Positions 25,034-33,112 of a stretch of DNA of 64,000 bases are shown here, piece after piece. The stretch is from Streptomyces yatensis (GTDB taxonomy: Bacteria > Actinomycetota > Actinomycetes > Streptomycetales > Streptomycetaceae). The notes under the pieces were generated by a model. It was given only the letters and a program-made list of their open reading frames with translations. It had not been told where the DNA came from and ran no database searches. The translations under genes were made by a program, and so were the position numbers. The DNA lies in the NCBI RefSeq assembly GCF_018069625.1, contig NZ_CP072941.1, positions 4,898,001-4,962,000 on the forward strand. Reading direction: 5' to 3'. Within the stretch, counting starts at the first letter, position 1; each line of letters opens with the position of its first letter.

Positions 25034-25376
25034 AGCCGAGCGCGTGCAGCCGGTCGTCGTCGATCCCGAAGTGGTGCGCGATCTCATGGACCACGGTCAC
25101 CTCGGTCTCCTGGACGACATCCTCCCGCGTCTCGCTCATCCGCAGCGTCGGACCCCGGTAGACCGTGATCCGGTCCGGCAGGACACCCGCGTACCACTCA
25201 CCACGGTCGGTGAGCGGCGTCCCCTCGTAGAGCCCGAGCAGCTCGGGATCCTCCGCCGGCGGCTCGTCCTCCACGAACACGGCGACGTTGTCCATGAGCC
25301 GTGTCAGCTCCGGCGGAATCCGGTCCAGCGCCTCGGCGACCAGTTCCTCGAACTCCTCGCGCGTCATCTCCAGCAC
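25026..25376 (-). CDS. Small zincin-type metallopeptidase
   Basis: The 116-residue conserved actinobacterial protein has the extended zinc motif HExxHxxGxxD ('HEIAHHFGIDD', residues 97-107): two His and an Asp are metal ligands and Glu the base. The N-terminus 'EFEELVAEALDRIPPEL' is the family signature. A GTG at 25376 gives the usual start; an ATG three codons later is the alternative. The family is known structurally as minimal metalloproteases; substrates are unknown. Confidence 0.9.
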   Translation of the reverse strand: MLEMTREEFEELVAEALDRIPPELTRLMDNVAVFVEDEPPAEDPELLGLYEGTPLTDRGEWYAGVLPDRITVYRGPTLRMSETREDVVQETEVTVVHEIAHHFGIDDDRLHALGYG

Positions 25377-25616
25377 GAGGCCATTGTCAGGCAGCCGGGC
25401 CCGGAAAAGGAGCGGTCCGCGCCAAGGCATCCGCGCCGGACGCAGGACAGGCGCATGGGAGGCCCGTCACCGCCCCGACCTCCAGCGCGCCACCACCGCC
25501 CGGGCGCCAGGCACACCACCATCTCCGGGGCGCCAGGCGCACCGCCACCGCCCGCCCCCATTCCGCCCCCGCGCCACCCAGGCATACGCCCCCGTACGGC
25601 CGGGCATACGGGAGCA

Positions 25617-27209
25617 ATGGCCCGCGAACCGCTCCGGCTGCTCCGTGCCACCGCCCAGCGCGCACGTACCGCGGCCGTCTCCCCTATTCGCCGCTTCCGC
25701 CGCCCCTCGCGTCCCCGTTCCCCTGCCGCCTCCCCCAAAGCCGCAGCGTTCGACCCCTCGGCACTCGACCCCACCGCGGGCCCACGCCCCCTCGTCCGCG
25801 CCGCCGGGCTGGCCGCCGTGACCGTCCTCGGCGCCTGGATCGGACTGCTGGTGGTCGGCAGCGTCCATATCTCCGTCGGCCCCATGGACACCCGGATGGC
25901 GCTGCGGCCGTCCCTCACCGGCGGCACCAAGATCAACGTGGCCCCGCTGGGCGCGCTCGAGCTGAACAGCCACCACGCCCCGCTCCGCCTGGACGTGGAT
26001 GTGGACCGACTCGACCCCATACGGTCGCAGGCCCTCGTCGACCACCCCGAGCGGCTCTCCGGGCTGCAGGACGAGGTCGCGAGCGATGTCACCCGCGGCA
26101 CCCTCGGCCTCGCGTTCCGCTCCTGCGTCGCCGTCGTCTTCGGCGCCACCGCGCTGGGCCTTGCGGTCTACCGCCGCCCGCGCCGGGCGCTGGCCGCCGG
26201 GGGGCTCGCGCTCACGCTGCTGACCGCCTCCGGGGGCGCCGTCTACGCCACCTGGAACCCCAATTCCGTCCTGGAGCCGCGCTACTCCGGACTGCTCTCC
26301 AGCGCCCCCTCGGTGGTCGGCAACGCACGCAGCATCGTGAGCGATTTCGACGTATACCAGCGGGAGTTGGCCCGGCTGGTGACCAATGTCACCCAGCTCT
26401 ACGAGGCGACCTCGACGCTCCCCGCGTATCAGCCCGATCCGACCACCATGCGGGTTCTGCACATCTCGGATGTCCATCTCAATCCGGCCGCGTGGCACAT
26501 CGTGCAATCGCTGGTGCGGCAGTACAAGGTCAGCGTGATCATCGACACCGGCGACACGATGGACCACGGCACCGCCGCCGAGAACGGCTTCCTCGACCCG
26601 GTCTCCGACCTCGGCGCCCCCTATGTCTGGGTGCGCGGCAACCACGACTCGGCGGCGACCCAGCGCTACCTCGCGCAGCGCAAGGGGGCGCATGTGGTGG
26701 ACAACGGCCAGGTGATCAACATCGCCGGGCTGCGGATCGCGGGCATCGGCGATCCGCAGTTCACCCCCGACCGTTCCAGCGCGGCCGCCGGTGACGCGGC
26801 CGAGCACAGCGCCGGGCGGCGGCTGGCCGAGGCGATCCGGGACCGCAAGGCCACCGGCGCCCCGGTCGACATCGCCCTCGCCCACAACCCGATCGCCGCC
26901 CGGGAGACCGACGGCACGGTGCCGCTCGCCCTCACCGGCCACGTCCATCACCGCCGTACGGAGGTGCTCCCCGGCGGCACCCGGCTGATGACGGAGGGGT
27001 CGACGGGCGGCAGCGGGCTGCGCGCGGTGGACGACGGCACACCGGACACGGTGCAGGCGTCGGTCCTCTATCTGGACCGGGACACGCGCCGGCTCCAGGC
27101 GTGGGACGAGATCGATCTGGGCGGTCTGGGCCTGGCGAAGGCCGAGGTCAGCCGTCATCTGCCGGCCGAGAACCGCCCGGGGGCGACGCCGACGCCCACC
27201 ACTCCGTAA
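25617..27209 (+). CDS. Membrane-anchored metallophosphoesterase
   Basis: The 530-residue protein has a basic N-terminus, a membrane segment near residues 62-84, an outer domain, and two further membrane segments near 165-215. A C-terminal calcineurin-like phosphoesterase domain follows. All metal-ligand motifs are present: 'HISDVHLNP' (DxH), 'IDTGDTMDHG' (GDxxDxG), 'VRGNHDS' (GNHD), 'ALAHNP' and 'LTGHVHHR' (GHxH). It probably hydrolyses a phosphodiester or phosphomonoester at the membrane; the substrate is not evident. Confidence 0.88.
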   Translation: MAREPLRLLRATAQRARTAAVSPIRRFRRPSRPRSPAASPKAAAFDPSALDPTAGPRPLVRAAGLAAVTVLGAWIGLLVVGSVHISVGPMDTRMALRPSLTGGTKINVAPLGALELNSHHAPLRLDVDVDRLDPIRSQALVDHPERLSGLQDEVASDVTRGTLGLAFRSCVAVVFGATALGLAVYRRPRRALAAGGLALTLLTASGGAVYATWNPNSVLEPRYSGLLSSAPSVVGNARSIVSDFDVYQRELARLVTNVTQLYEATSTLPAYQPDPTTMRVLHISDVHLNPAAWHIVQSLVRQYKVSVIIDTGDTMDHGTAAENGFLDPVSDLGAPYVWVRGNHDSAATQRYLAQRKGAHVVDNGQVINIAGLRIAGIGDPQFTPDRSSAAAGDAAEHSAGRRLAEAIRDRKATGAPVDIALAHNPIAARETDGTVPLALTGHVHHRRTEVLPGGTRLMTEGSTGGSGLRAVDDGTPDTVQASVLYLDRDTRRLQAWDEIDLGGLGLAKAEVSRHLPAENRPGATPTPTTP

Positions 27210-27290
27210 ACCGTTTTGGCGAACCTCACCGGCATCCCATATGCTTCTCGCGTCCCCGAAAGCGCCGCAAGGCGCCCAGGTGGGCCATCG

Positions 27291-27363
27291 GCCCTCATCG
27301 TCTAGTGGCCCAGGACGCCGCCCTTTCAAGGCGGTAGCACGGGTTCGAATCCCGTTGGGGGCA
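27291..27363 (+). tRNA. tRNA-Glu (anticodon TTC)
   Basis: The 73-base cloverleaf has acceptor GCCCTCA/TGGGGGC, anticodon loop CTTTCAA, T-arm GGGTTCGAATCCC and discriminator A. CCA is encoded immediately after. Confidence 0.97.
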
Positions 27364-27375
27364 CCACATTCTTTA

Positions 27376-27414
27376 GTCACCGCAGGTCAGCACGCACCTG
27401 CCGGTGACTTTTTT
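27376..27414 (+). terminator. Terminator of tRNA-Glu
   Basis: GTCACCGCAGGT pairs with ACCTGCCGGTGAC, with one bulged base, and six T follow. Confidence 0.85.
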
Positions 27415-27540
27415 ATGCCCACACGCACTCCGGAAACCCCGGCACCTCCGGGGGCCCCAGAACCCCCGGAATGACTCCCTCCCCCACGGGGTTGTACGCG
27501 ACGGACCCGCCGCAGGCCCCACGTACGCGAGGGAGCGCAG

Positions 27541-28365
27541 ATGACCGTCCAGGACGTCGACCGGACCAGCTTCGCCGAGGAGTGGGAGCGCTGGCACCGC
27601 GCCCATGAGCAGGCACTCGCCGACCCCCACGGCTTTCTCGCGATCACTGGCCTGCACTGGCTGAGCCCGGAGCCGGCCCGCTTCGAGGACGCCCCCGGGG
27701 CCTGGTCCAGCGGCCCGGAGGGCGTGGTGGTCGAGCTGGCCGACGGCGAGGAGCTGACCATCGACGGCACGGCGGTGCACGGGCGGTACGTCTTCGGGGC
27801 CATCGCCGAGCGGGACAGCCTGTACGCGGGGTACGGCGACGCGGTGATCGAGGTCGCCAAGCGCGGCGGCCACGACATCGTCCGTCCCCGCCACCCCGGC
27901 AACCCCCTCCGCACCGCCTTCACCGGCACCCCCGCCTACGCCCCCGACCCCCGCTGGGTCCGCGGCGGCCGTTACCTCCCCTTCGACGAGCCGCGCGCGA
28001 TCACCGTGGGCGCCGCGGTGGAGGGGCTGGAGCACGTCTACGACGCGCCCGGCCAGGTCGAGTTCGAGCTGGAGGACGGCGAGACGCTCCGGCTCACCGT
28101 CTTCAACGGCAAGCGGCCCGGCAGCCTGATGGTGCTCCTCACCGACGCGACCTCGGGCGTGACCACCTACGCCGCGAACCGCTCCCTCCAGATCGACGCC
28201 CCCGACGACGCCGGCCGCGTCACCCTCGACTTCAACCGCGCCACCAACCTCCCCTGCGCCTACACCGACCTCGCGACCTGCCCCCTGCCACCCACCGAGA
28301 ACCGGCTCCCGGTCGCGATCGAGGCGGGCGAGCGGATCCCCCTGGAACGCGGCGGCCGCCCCTGA
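27541..28365 (+). CDS. DUF1684 family protein
   Basis: The 274-residue soluble protein has the family features 'WRAHEQALADPHGFLAITGLHWL'-like N-terminus, 'FNGKRPGSLMVLLTDATSG' in the middle, and the C-terminal 'LDFNRATNLPCAYTDLATCPLPP' with its conserved Cys and Asn, where a metal or substrate site is expected. Biochemical activity is not established. It is a single-gene unit between tRNA genes, closed by its own terminator. Confidence 0.9.
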   Translation: MTVQDVDRTSFAEEWERWHRAHEQALADPHGFLAITGLHWLSPEPARFEDAPGAWSSGPEGVVVELADGEELTIDGTAVHGRYVFGAIAERDSLYAGYGDAVIEVAKRGGHDIVRPRHPGNPLRTAFTGTPAYAPDPRWVRGGRYLPFDEPRAITVGAAVEGLEHVYDAPGQVEFELEDGETLRLTVFNGKRPGSLMVLLTDATSGVTTYAANRSLQIDAPDDAGRVTLDFNRATNLPCAYTDLATCPLPPTENRLPVAIEAGERIPLERGGRP

Positions 28366-28378
28366 CGCAGGCCACCCC

Positions 28379-28420
28379 GACCGTGTTCTGACCCCCTCGG
28401 TGAGCGGTCAGAACACGGTC
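28379..28420 (+). terminator. Terminator of the DUF1684 gene
   Basis: GACCGTGTTCTGACC and its exact complement form a 15-base stem with a 12-base loop, starting 14 bases after the stop codon. Confidence 0.85.
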
Positions 28421-28566
28421 AGAGGTCTGATACGCTGATCCAGCGACAACGACGCGGCGGAGAAAAATCAAGGCCCGGTTCGATATCGCAAGGAGTGCGA
28501 ATCCACGGCGGGAAATCCCGTTGGGACCGCACCCCACATGTGCGAGACTCGTGCTCGTACACGCAA

Positions 28567-28641
28567 GGTCCTGTGGAGCAGTTTGGAGTGCTCGCCACCC
28601 TGTCAAGGTGGAGGCCGCGGGTTCAAATCCCGTCAGGACCG
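28567..28641 (+). tRNA. tRNA-Asp (anticodon GTC), copy 1
   Basis: The 75-base cloverleaf has acceptor GGTCCTG/CAGGACC, anticodon loop CTGTCAA, T-arm GGGTTCAAATCCC and discriminator G. It is identical to the copy at 39806. Confidence 0.97.
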
Positions 28642-28645
28642 CTGC

Positions 28646-28719
28646 GGCTGGGTAGCTCAGTTGGTACGAGCGTCCGCCTGAAAAGCGGAAGGTCGCCGGT
28701 TCGACCCCGGCCCCAGCCA
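28646..28719 (+). tRNA. tRNA-Phe (anticodon GAA)
   Basis: The 74-base cloverleaf has acceptor GGCTGGG/CCCAGCC, anticodon loop CTGAAAA, T-arm CCGGTTCGACCCCGG and discriminator A. It lies 4 bases after tRNA-Asp, so the two are co-transcribed. Its 3' part is repeated at 30090, which makes it a likely integration site. Confidence 0.97.
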
Positions 28720-28777
28720 CCGCAGCCCTCACCAGGGCAAAGCCCCCTCCCGGGTCATCCGGAGGGGGCTTCTTCGT
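28685..28777 (+). repeat. Repeat copy 1: 3' end of tRNA-Phe plus terminator (attachment-site-like)
   Basis: This 93-base segment spans the tRNA-Phe anticodon-stem 3' side to the end of its terminator. It is about 91% identical by manual alignment to 30090-30182. The last 43 bases recur again at 31239-31281. The copies bracket two cargo modules. Confidence 0.8.
28740..28777 (+). terminator. Terminator of the tRNA-Asp/tRNA-Phe unit
   Basis: AAGCCCCCTCC pairs with GGAGGGGGCTT around a 10-base loop, followed by cttcgt. Confidence 0.9.
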
Positions 28778-28886
28778 ACCGCCTGCCTACGCCGACCGGT
28801 AGGCCTACGTCGCTGTGGCTCCGACGATCTGCCGGACGATGTGGAGGCTCCGGCGCCGGAGTGGATGAGCTGAGGCTCCGCCTGGG

Positions 28887-29621
28887 TCAGGCGGTGAAAC
28901 CGCCGTCGATGGTCAGGCTCGCCCCGGTGATGTAGCCGGCCTCAGGGCCGGCCAGGTAGGAAACCAGTCCAGCGATCTCATCTGGGGTCGCTATGCGAGG
29001 CAGTGCGAGCCAAGGGAGCATGCCGTCCGCAGCTGGGCTGTCGGCGGACATGCTGTCGTTTGCGGTGGGGCCGGGCTGGATGTTGTTCACACTGACCCCC
29101 CGTGGGCCCAGGTCCCTTGCCAGGCCACGCACCAGTCCGGCAACGGCCGCCTTGGTCATGGCATAAGCGGCGCCCCCGGCGAAGGGCACGCGGTCGGCAA
29201 TCATGCTGCCAATGGTGATGATCCGTCCGCCCTCACCGATATGGGGAAGCGCCGCCCTGATGGCGTGCAGGACGCCACGCACGTTCACATCAATCATCCG
29301 GTCGATCTGCTCGGGTTCGAGTGCCTCCACAGGGCCGGCAGCGGCAACACCGGCGTTGCTGACAAGAACGTCCAAGCGCCCGAGAGCAGAGACCGTTCGT
29401 TCGACCGCTGCCGTGGCCGCGTCCGGGTCGGCAGCGTCAGCCCGGAGACTCAGTGCACGCCCACCGGCGTGCTCGATCTCCCGCACGACCTGATCCGCAC
29501 GGTCCGGCGATGCCGAGTAGGTCAACGCCACTGGCAGGCCGTCGCCGGCCAGGCGCCGGGCAATGGCGGCTCCGATGCCGCGAGAGCCACCAGTTACCAG
29601 GGCTACTTTCTCGATGCTCAT
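28887..29621 (-). CDS. Short-chain dehydrogenase/reductase
   Basis: This 244-residue NADPH-dependent Rossmann-fold oxidoreductase has cofactor motif 'TGGSRGIG' at residues 10-17, 'VSNAGVA', the catalytic Ser in 'TIGSMIAD', 'YAMTK' (Tyr/Lys pair) and 'NNIQPGPT'. It resembles 3-oxoacyl-ACP reductase-like SDRs; substrate unknown. GGAGG lies 8 bases before the ATG. It is divergent from the ArsR-type regulator with paired palindromes between them, so that regulator probably controls it. It sits inside the segment bracketed by the repeats at 28685 and 30090. Confidence 0.92.
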   Translation of the reverse strand: MSIEKVALVTGGSRGIGAAIARRLAGDGLPVALTYSASPDRADQVVREIEHAGGRALSLRADAADPDAATAAVERTVSALGRLDVLVSNAGVAAAGPVEALEPEQIDRMIDVNVRGVLHAIRAALPHIGEGGRIITIGSMIADRVPFAGGAAYAMTKAAVAGLVRGLARDLGPRGVSVNNIQPGPTANDSMSADSPAADGMLPWLALPRIATPDEIAGLVSYLAGPEAGYITGASLTIDGGFTA

Positions 29622-29644
29622 GTTCAGCGCCTCCACAGGCCCTT

Positions 29645-29683
29645 ATGTCGATGACCATCGAACACTACGATGATCATCGACAT
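29645..29683. promoter_or_regulatory. Paired palindromic operator between the SDR and ArsR-type genes
   Basis: TCGATGacCATCGA and CGATGATCATCG are two palindromes whose centres lie about 19 bases apart, roughly two DNA turns. Together they form a near-perfect larger inverted repeat (ATGTCGATGACCATCG / CGATGATCATCGACAT). The position between divergent starts suits autoregulation by the ArsR-type protein. Confidence 0.7.
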
Positions 29684-29712
29684 GGCGGCAAGCCTCCACT
29701 ACGATCACCAGG

Positions 29713-30054
29713 GTGAGCACGCAGATCGAGACACCGCACCCGACCTCGGACGAGCTGCGGCTGGCCACAGTCCTGGCAGCGCTGGCCGACCCCGCACGGC
29801 TCAGTGCCGTGCGCACCTTGGCCACGATGGGCGAATCGCCGTGCACGCAGTTGCAGCAGGCGGCAGGGCTCGCCATCAGCCGGTCGACCTTCTCCCACCA
29901 CCAACGGGTGCTGCGCGAAGCCGGCGTCCTCAAGGTCCGAGTGGACGGGGCACGGCGCATGCTCAGCCTGCGCCGGGATGAGCTCGAATCCTGCTTCCCC
30001 GGCCTCCTCAACGCGGTGCTCGCCACCGCCCCGGAGCGCCTCGGCACGCCGTAA
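29713..30054 (+). CDS. ArsR-type winged-helix transcriptional regulator
   Basis: The 113-residue protein has a winged-helix fold: 'LAALADPARLSAVRTLA' followed by recognition helix 'ISRSTFSHHQRVLREAGVLKVRVDG'. No metal-binding Cys pair of classical metal sensors is visible (single Cys residues only), so it probably senses a small organic or redox signal. GTG start. It is likely the repressor of the divergent SDR gene through the palindromes between them. The gene ends 35 bases before repeat copy 2. Confidence 0.88.
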   Translation: MSTQIETPHPTSDELRLATVLAALADPARLSAVRTLATMGESPCTQLQQAAGLAISRSTFSHHQRVLREAGVLKVRVDGARRMLSLRRDELESCFPGLLNAVLATAPERLGTP

Positions 30055-30089
30055 CTCGAACCGCCACCAGCACAGTCACGGCCCGAACG

Positions 30090-30182
30090 GCGGAAGGTCG
30101 CCGGTTCGGCGCCGACCCCAGCCACCACCGGCCTCACCAGGGAAAAGCCCCCTCCCGGGTCACCCGGAGGGGGCTTCTTCGT
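30090..30182 (+). repeat. Repeat copy 2: degenerate tRNA-Phe 3' end plus terminator
   Basis: It matches 28685-28777 over all 93 bases with about 8 differences and no gap. The tRNA part has lost some T-arm and acceptor pairing and lacks a 5' half, so it is not a tRNA gene. It is the kind of remnant left when a mobile element recombines at a tRNA 3' end. Confidence 0.8.
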
Positions 30183-30214
30183 TGTGGTGTGGACGACCTG
30201 CATGGTCCCCGCGG

Positions 30215-31223
30215 TCAGGGGCGGATCAGGACGGTGCCGACCTTGCCGGGGCGTACCGCGTGCTCCACTGCGCCGGCCAGGTCGTCGAGGCCGTATGTGG
30301 CGGCCACGTCGAACTGCTCCGTGAGGGTCAGGGCGATCTGTTTGGCCGTGGCGATGTCGGACGACCGTCGCTCAGGGGATGACTCGGCGGGCCACCCGCT
30401 GATGATGTTCTTCCCGCACACTGTCAGGGACTTGCTGACCAGCGTCGATGCATGCACCGAGAGGGGCTCCTCGGCGATCATTCCGTAGCTGACCAGCTTC
30501 CCGCCGGGCGCCAGGAGTTCCATAAGGCTCCTCGACATCTCGCCCCCGATCGGGTCCAGGGCCACGCTCACCGGCCGGCCATCGGCGGCCTTGCGGACGT
30601 CATCGGTCCAGCCCGGGTGTTCTGTCGCCACGACCCGCACGTCCGGGAACCGCTTGCGCAGCTCGGCCGCACCGCGCTCACTGCGGACGACGTTGATGAG
30701 CCCGAAGTTGTGGAACCGCGACACACCCGTCATCAGCCGCCCGACCGACGAACCCGCGGCGGTCTGCACCAGAAACGCCGTCGTAGCCGAAGGCCAGGTG
30801 CTCCTGCGCCGCACGGCGCAGCATCACCGCGGTGAGCGGGTTCGTCAGCATCTGTGCGGCGACCGCGTCCGGCAACTTCTCCGGAACGGCGACTACCGCC
30901 TCGGCATCCGCCATCAGCCGCTGGGACCACGCCCCTTGCTGGGGGAAGACCGTCACGCGGCCGCCCACCTCGACACCCGGCGCCAACCGCGTGCCCGGGC
31001 CGATCGCCTCCACCACCCCGGTGGCCTCGATGCCCGGCGTCACCGGATCCGCGGCCTCCCCCGGGTACGCCTGGATGGCCTGGAGATCACCAGGGTGTAC
31101 CGGGAAGGCCGTGGTGCGGATGAGGACCTGGCCACGCCCGGGTGCCGTCGGCTCGGGCTCCTCGATGACGGTCAGGACGTCGGCGGGCGACCCGCCACGG
31201 GTGTAGACGACACGCCGGTTCAT
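30215..31223 (-). pseudogene. Frameshifted zinc-type/quinone oxidoreductase (MDR family)
   Basis: The N-terminal half (from ATG 31223: 'MNRRVVYTRGGSPADVL', 'PGIEATGVVEAIGPGT', 'LTNPLTAVMLRRAAQEHLAFGYDG') and the C-terminal half ('FLVQTAAGSSVGRL', 'DPIGGEMSRSLMELLAPGGKLVSYG', ending 'GKVGTVLIRP') are two parts of one medium-chain dehydrogenase in different frames. The break is near 30,775-30,790, just where the nucleotide-binding 'TAAGSSVG' begins. Either the gene is recently inactivated or the sequence has an error there. Cofactor would be NADPH. It lies between repeat copies 2 and 3. Confidence 0.85.
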
Positions 31224-31238
31224 GGCTCTCCTCCTGCG

Positions 31239-31281
31239 GGGCAAAGCCCCCTCCCGGTGCGTCCGGAGGGGGCTTCTTCGT
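31239..31281 (+). repeat. Repeat copy 3: terminator segment only
   Basis: The 43 bases match the terminator half of copies 1 and 2 (AGCCCCCTCC...GGAGGGGGCTTCTTCGT), with only the loop differing. It lies 15 bases upstream of the dehydrogenase start codon. No gene reads into it from the left on the plus strand, so it is out of place as a terminator. Confidence 0.75.
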
Positions 31282-31602
31282 TTCGGTGGCCGCTGCGTCG
31301 CCGTGGCCCGCTGCGTCGTGTCTACCTTCCGCGTGGGCCCCTGGACGGGACCGACGCCGTGAAGAGCGTGACCAGGCGAAGCGGAATACAAGACCGGCAA
31401 GTACGAAAATCGCACGAACGAGGGAAGCGTGAGGAGCGTACGGGTGCGGCACGCCTGAAGGGCGGCGGGTCGCCGGTTCCCACCCGCGTCCCGGTGAGCG
31501 GAACGCCGCCATTCCCGCCACGAGAACCAACGGCGAACAATCCCCGAACACAACCGAGCCGCAGGTCTTGATCCCATCCGAAGCGGCCATTGGAGAGCCG
31601 AC
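31282..31602. other. Intergenic region, probable leader of the transporter gene and end of the tRNA-Phe accretion
   Basis: No gene is seen. Around 31,447-31,495 the sequence 'cgcctgaagggcgg' followed by 'ggtcgccggttc' resembles a decayed tRNA-Phe anticodon and T-arm, but the match is partial. The last 100 bases should hold the transporter promoter. Confidence 0.4.
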
Positions 31603-32961
31603 ATGGCAGACGTGAAGGGCACCCCGAGCGAAGTACGCAAGGCAGCGATCGCAAGTTTGTTCGGTAGCGCATTGGAGTGGTACGACTTCTTCCTCTACGG
31701 CACGGCCGCCGCGCTCGTCTTCAACACCCTCTTCTTCCCGACCTTCAACCCGCTGGTGGGGACGATCGCCGCCTTCGGTACCAACGCGGTGGGGTTCCTC
31801 GCCCGGCCGTTGGGCGGCGTCATCTTCGGGCACTTCGGGGACCGGATCGGCCGAAAGTCGATGCTGGTGACCACCCTGGTGATCATGGGCGTCGCGACCT
31901 GTCTGATCGGCCTGCTGCCCACCTACGCCACCGTCGGGGTCTGGGCGCCGGTGCTGCTGGTGACACTGCGGATCGTGCAGGGCATCGCGGTCGGCGGCGA
32001 GTGGGGCGGCGGGGTGCTGATCGTCAGCGAACACGCGCCGAGCCACCGCCGCGGCTTCTACTCGGCCTGGAGCCAGACCGGCGTGGGGCTCGGGTTCGTC
32101 CTCTCCGCCGCCGCCTACGCGCTGGCCCAGGAGGTGACCACCAAGGAGTCCTTCCTCGCCTGGGGATGGCGCATTCCGTTCGTGATCGGCATCCTGCTCA
32201 CCGCCGTCGGACTGCTGATCCGGCTGCGGATCATGGAGACGCCCGCGTTCCAGGAGAAGGAGTCGGAGCCGAAGAAGTCCGCCCCGCCGCTTCTCGACGT
32301 CATCCGCACCCACCCCAAGTCCATCCTGATCGCCTTCGGCGCGCGGGTCGCCGAAACCGGTGCGAGTTACCTCTTCCTCACCTTCACCCTCTCCTACGCG
32401 TCCGAGATCGGGGTGGGCAAGGGCGTGGTGCTGGGCGCGCTCGTGGTGGGGATGCTGTTCGAGTCGTTCGCGATGCCCATGTTCGGGGCGCTCTCCGACC
32501 GCGTCGGACGCCGACCGGTGTATATCGGGGGCGCGATCGCGGTGATCGTCTGGGCGTATCCGTTCTTCGCGCTGTTCGATTCGCGCAATCCGGTGCTGAT
32601 CTTCGTGGCGATCTTCGTGGCGGTCGTGATCGGCCACGGGGCGATGATCGGCACCCAGCCGGCGTTCTTCACCGAACTCTTCGCCAGCCGGGTGGCCTAC
32701 AGCGGGCTCGCCCTGGGGCATGAGCTCGCGTCGATGATCGTCGGCGGGTTCTCCCCCATCGTCGCCACCGCGCTGCTCGCCTGGTCGGGCGCGTCCTGGC
32801 CGATCGCGCTGTTCCTCATCGGCATGGGCCTGGTCACCGTCTTCGCCGTGGCGGCCGCCCCCGAGACCAACCCGAATGTCATCGGGGACCGCAAGCCCCA
32901 GAAGGAGGCCGAGGCGGAGGAGAAGCCCGAGCCGTCCGATTCCTCGCCGATTCACTCCTGA
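31603..32961 (+). CDS. MHS-family major facilitator transporter
   Basis: This 452-residue, 12-segment proton symporter is of the metabolite:H+ symporter family (ProP/ShiA/KgtP-like). The diagnostic start 'ASLFGSALEWYDFFLYGTAAAL', the loop 'GHFGDRIGRKSML' and 'GIAVGGEWGGG' are present, as is the second-half 'ALSDRVGRRPVYIGG'. The C-terminus is a charged Lys/Glu tail. Probable substrates are small carboxylates, betaines or shikimate-like compounds; the sequence does not decide. Confidence 0.92.
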   Translation: MADVKGTPSEVRKAAIASLFGSALEWYDFFLYGTAAALVFNTLFFPTFNPLVGTIAAFGTNAVGFLARPLGGVIFGHFGDRIGRKSMLVTTLVIMGVATCLIGLLPTYATVGVWAPVLLVTLRIVQGIAVGGEWGGGVLIVSEHAPSHRRGFYSAWSQTGVGLGFVLSAAAYALAQEVTTKESFLAWGWRIPFVIGILLTAVGLLIRLRIMETPAFQEKESEPKKSAPPLLDVIRTHPKSILIAFGARVAETGASYLFLTFTLSYASEIGVGKGVVLGALVVGMLFESFAMPMFGALSDRVGRRPVYIGGAIAVIVWAYPFFALFDSRNPVLIFVAIFVAVVIGHGAMIGTQPAFFTELFASRVAYSGLALGHELASMIVGGFSPIVATALLAWSGASWPIALFLIGMGLVTVFAVAAAPETNPNVIGDRKPQKEAEAEEKPEPSDSSPIHS

Positions 32962-33112
32962 CCGGCCTCCCTCGCCGACCGCGTCCTGCCCCGCCCGCCG
33001 CCGGTGAGGCCGGCGCGGTCGGTGAGGCCAGCGCGGCCGGGGCGGGGCGACGGCCGGGCGGGGCGCGCCCGAAGTACGCCGGTATCGGCCGTTCCGGCCG
33101 TACGCTGGGCTG

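Noticed and set aside
31447..31495. Fourth tRNA-Phe remnant
   Set aside because: Matches at CGCCTGAA and GGTCGCCGGTTC are suggestive, but the acceptor end is not recognisable; kept only as a remark.
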